DNA of 14,173 bases from Acetobacteraceae bacterium (GTDB taxonomy: Bacteria > Pseudomonadota > Alphaproteobacteria > Acetobacterales > Acetobacteraceae). Where the stretch lies: positions 1-14,173 of the forward strand of contig JASHVB010000256.1 in the NCBI GenBank assembly GCA_030039695.1, given 5' to 3'. The notes beneath the pieces were generated by a model. That model made no database searches and was not told where the DNA came from. It worked only from the letters and a program-made list of their open reading frames with translations. This document shows positions 14,029-14,173 of this stretch, in pieces. The first letter of the stretch is position 1, and each line of letters begins with the position of its first letter. Made by a program: the position numbers and the translations under genes.

Positions 14029-14173
14029 CTAGCCTTGGAGTGCTCTATGTAGACAGTTGATCAGAGCGTCGGTTCCAAACGGCTTCTTGAGCACGCAGAA
14101 TGGGACGCTGGCCGCAACTTTCGATCTCAGTTCCCGTTCGATCGCCGCAGTGATCATTATGATAGGCAACGCA
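14029..14173 (-). CDS. Response regulator receiver domain, C-terminal end (partial)
   Basis: On the minus strand the frame from the window edge (first full codon at 14172) reads ALPIIMITAA ... CVLKKPFGTDALINCLHRAL and stops at TAG 14031-14029. These are the last two beta strands and final helix of a receiver domain: T of ITA is the conserved switch Thr/Ser position and the first K of KKPF the conserved lysine. The phosphorylated Asp lies beyond the window. Because the protein ends right after the receiver, this is either a stand-alone receiver or the C-terminal receiver of a larger or hybrid protein. Convergence with the GAF kinase suggests a partner pair. It ends 77 nt after the kinase stop. 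Confidence 0.8.
   Translation of the reverse strand, partial: ALPIIMITAAIERELRSKVAASVPFCVLKKPFGTDALINCLHRALQG

Overview
The window is GC-rich bacterial DNA with short intergenic gaps. The conserved lepB-rnc-era cluster, a HEVNQPLAAI-type GAF histidine kinase and two GMC flavoprotein dehydrogenases fit an alphaproteobacterium, probably of the Acetobacteraceae/Rhodospirillales. That assignment is an inference from protein style and gene order; no rRNA or other marker is present.

Layout. At 1-810 the tail of an unidentified + strand gene is followed by a possible small RNA ending in a strong intrinsic terminator, then a small membrane-anchored hypothetical protein. At 811-3350 (- strand) lies lepB-rnc-era: signal peptidase I, RNase III and the Era GTPase. 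Both rnc and era start with TTG, and a good TTGACA promoter candidate precedes lepB. Neither acpS/pdxJ upstream nor recO downstream is present, so only the core of the usual cluster remains. At 3501-5178 (- strand) an SMP-30/gluconolactonase-family protein overlaps by 11 nt a protein made almost entirely of nine 22-residue leucine-rich repeats. At 5179-5460 there is a gene-free stretch with inverted repeats. At 5461-6228 (- strand) lies an NAD-type short-chain dehydrogenase.

From 6341 onward the + strand carries a carbamoyltransferase that has lost its N-terminal half, a TetR regulator, a choline-dehydrogenase-like GMC oxidoreductase, then a two-gene unit. That unit is a small subunit resembling gluconate 2-dehydrogenase subunit 3, joined by an ATGA overlap to a second, cysteine-motif GMC oxidoreductase. 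About 750 nt without a convincing gene follow. A soluble GAF-histidine kinase and a convergent response-regulator receiver, cut by the window edge, close the window.

Functionally, 4.2-11.8 kb looks like an accessory oxidation module for alcohols, sugars or lactones (lactonase, SDR, two GMC enzymes and their regulator) next to housekeeping genes. No substrate can be assigned from sequence alone. The least ordinary items are the possible small RNA at 150-238, the lactonase/LRR overlapping pair, the half-length carbamoyltransferase with its own start signals, and the two-subunit GMC enzyme with no cytochrome partner or recognisable export signal. I found no CRISPR array, intact mobile element, phage gene or defence system.
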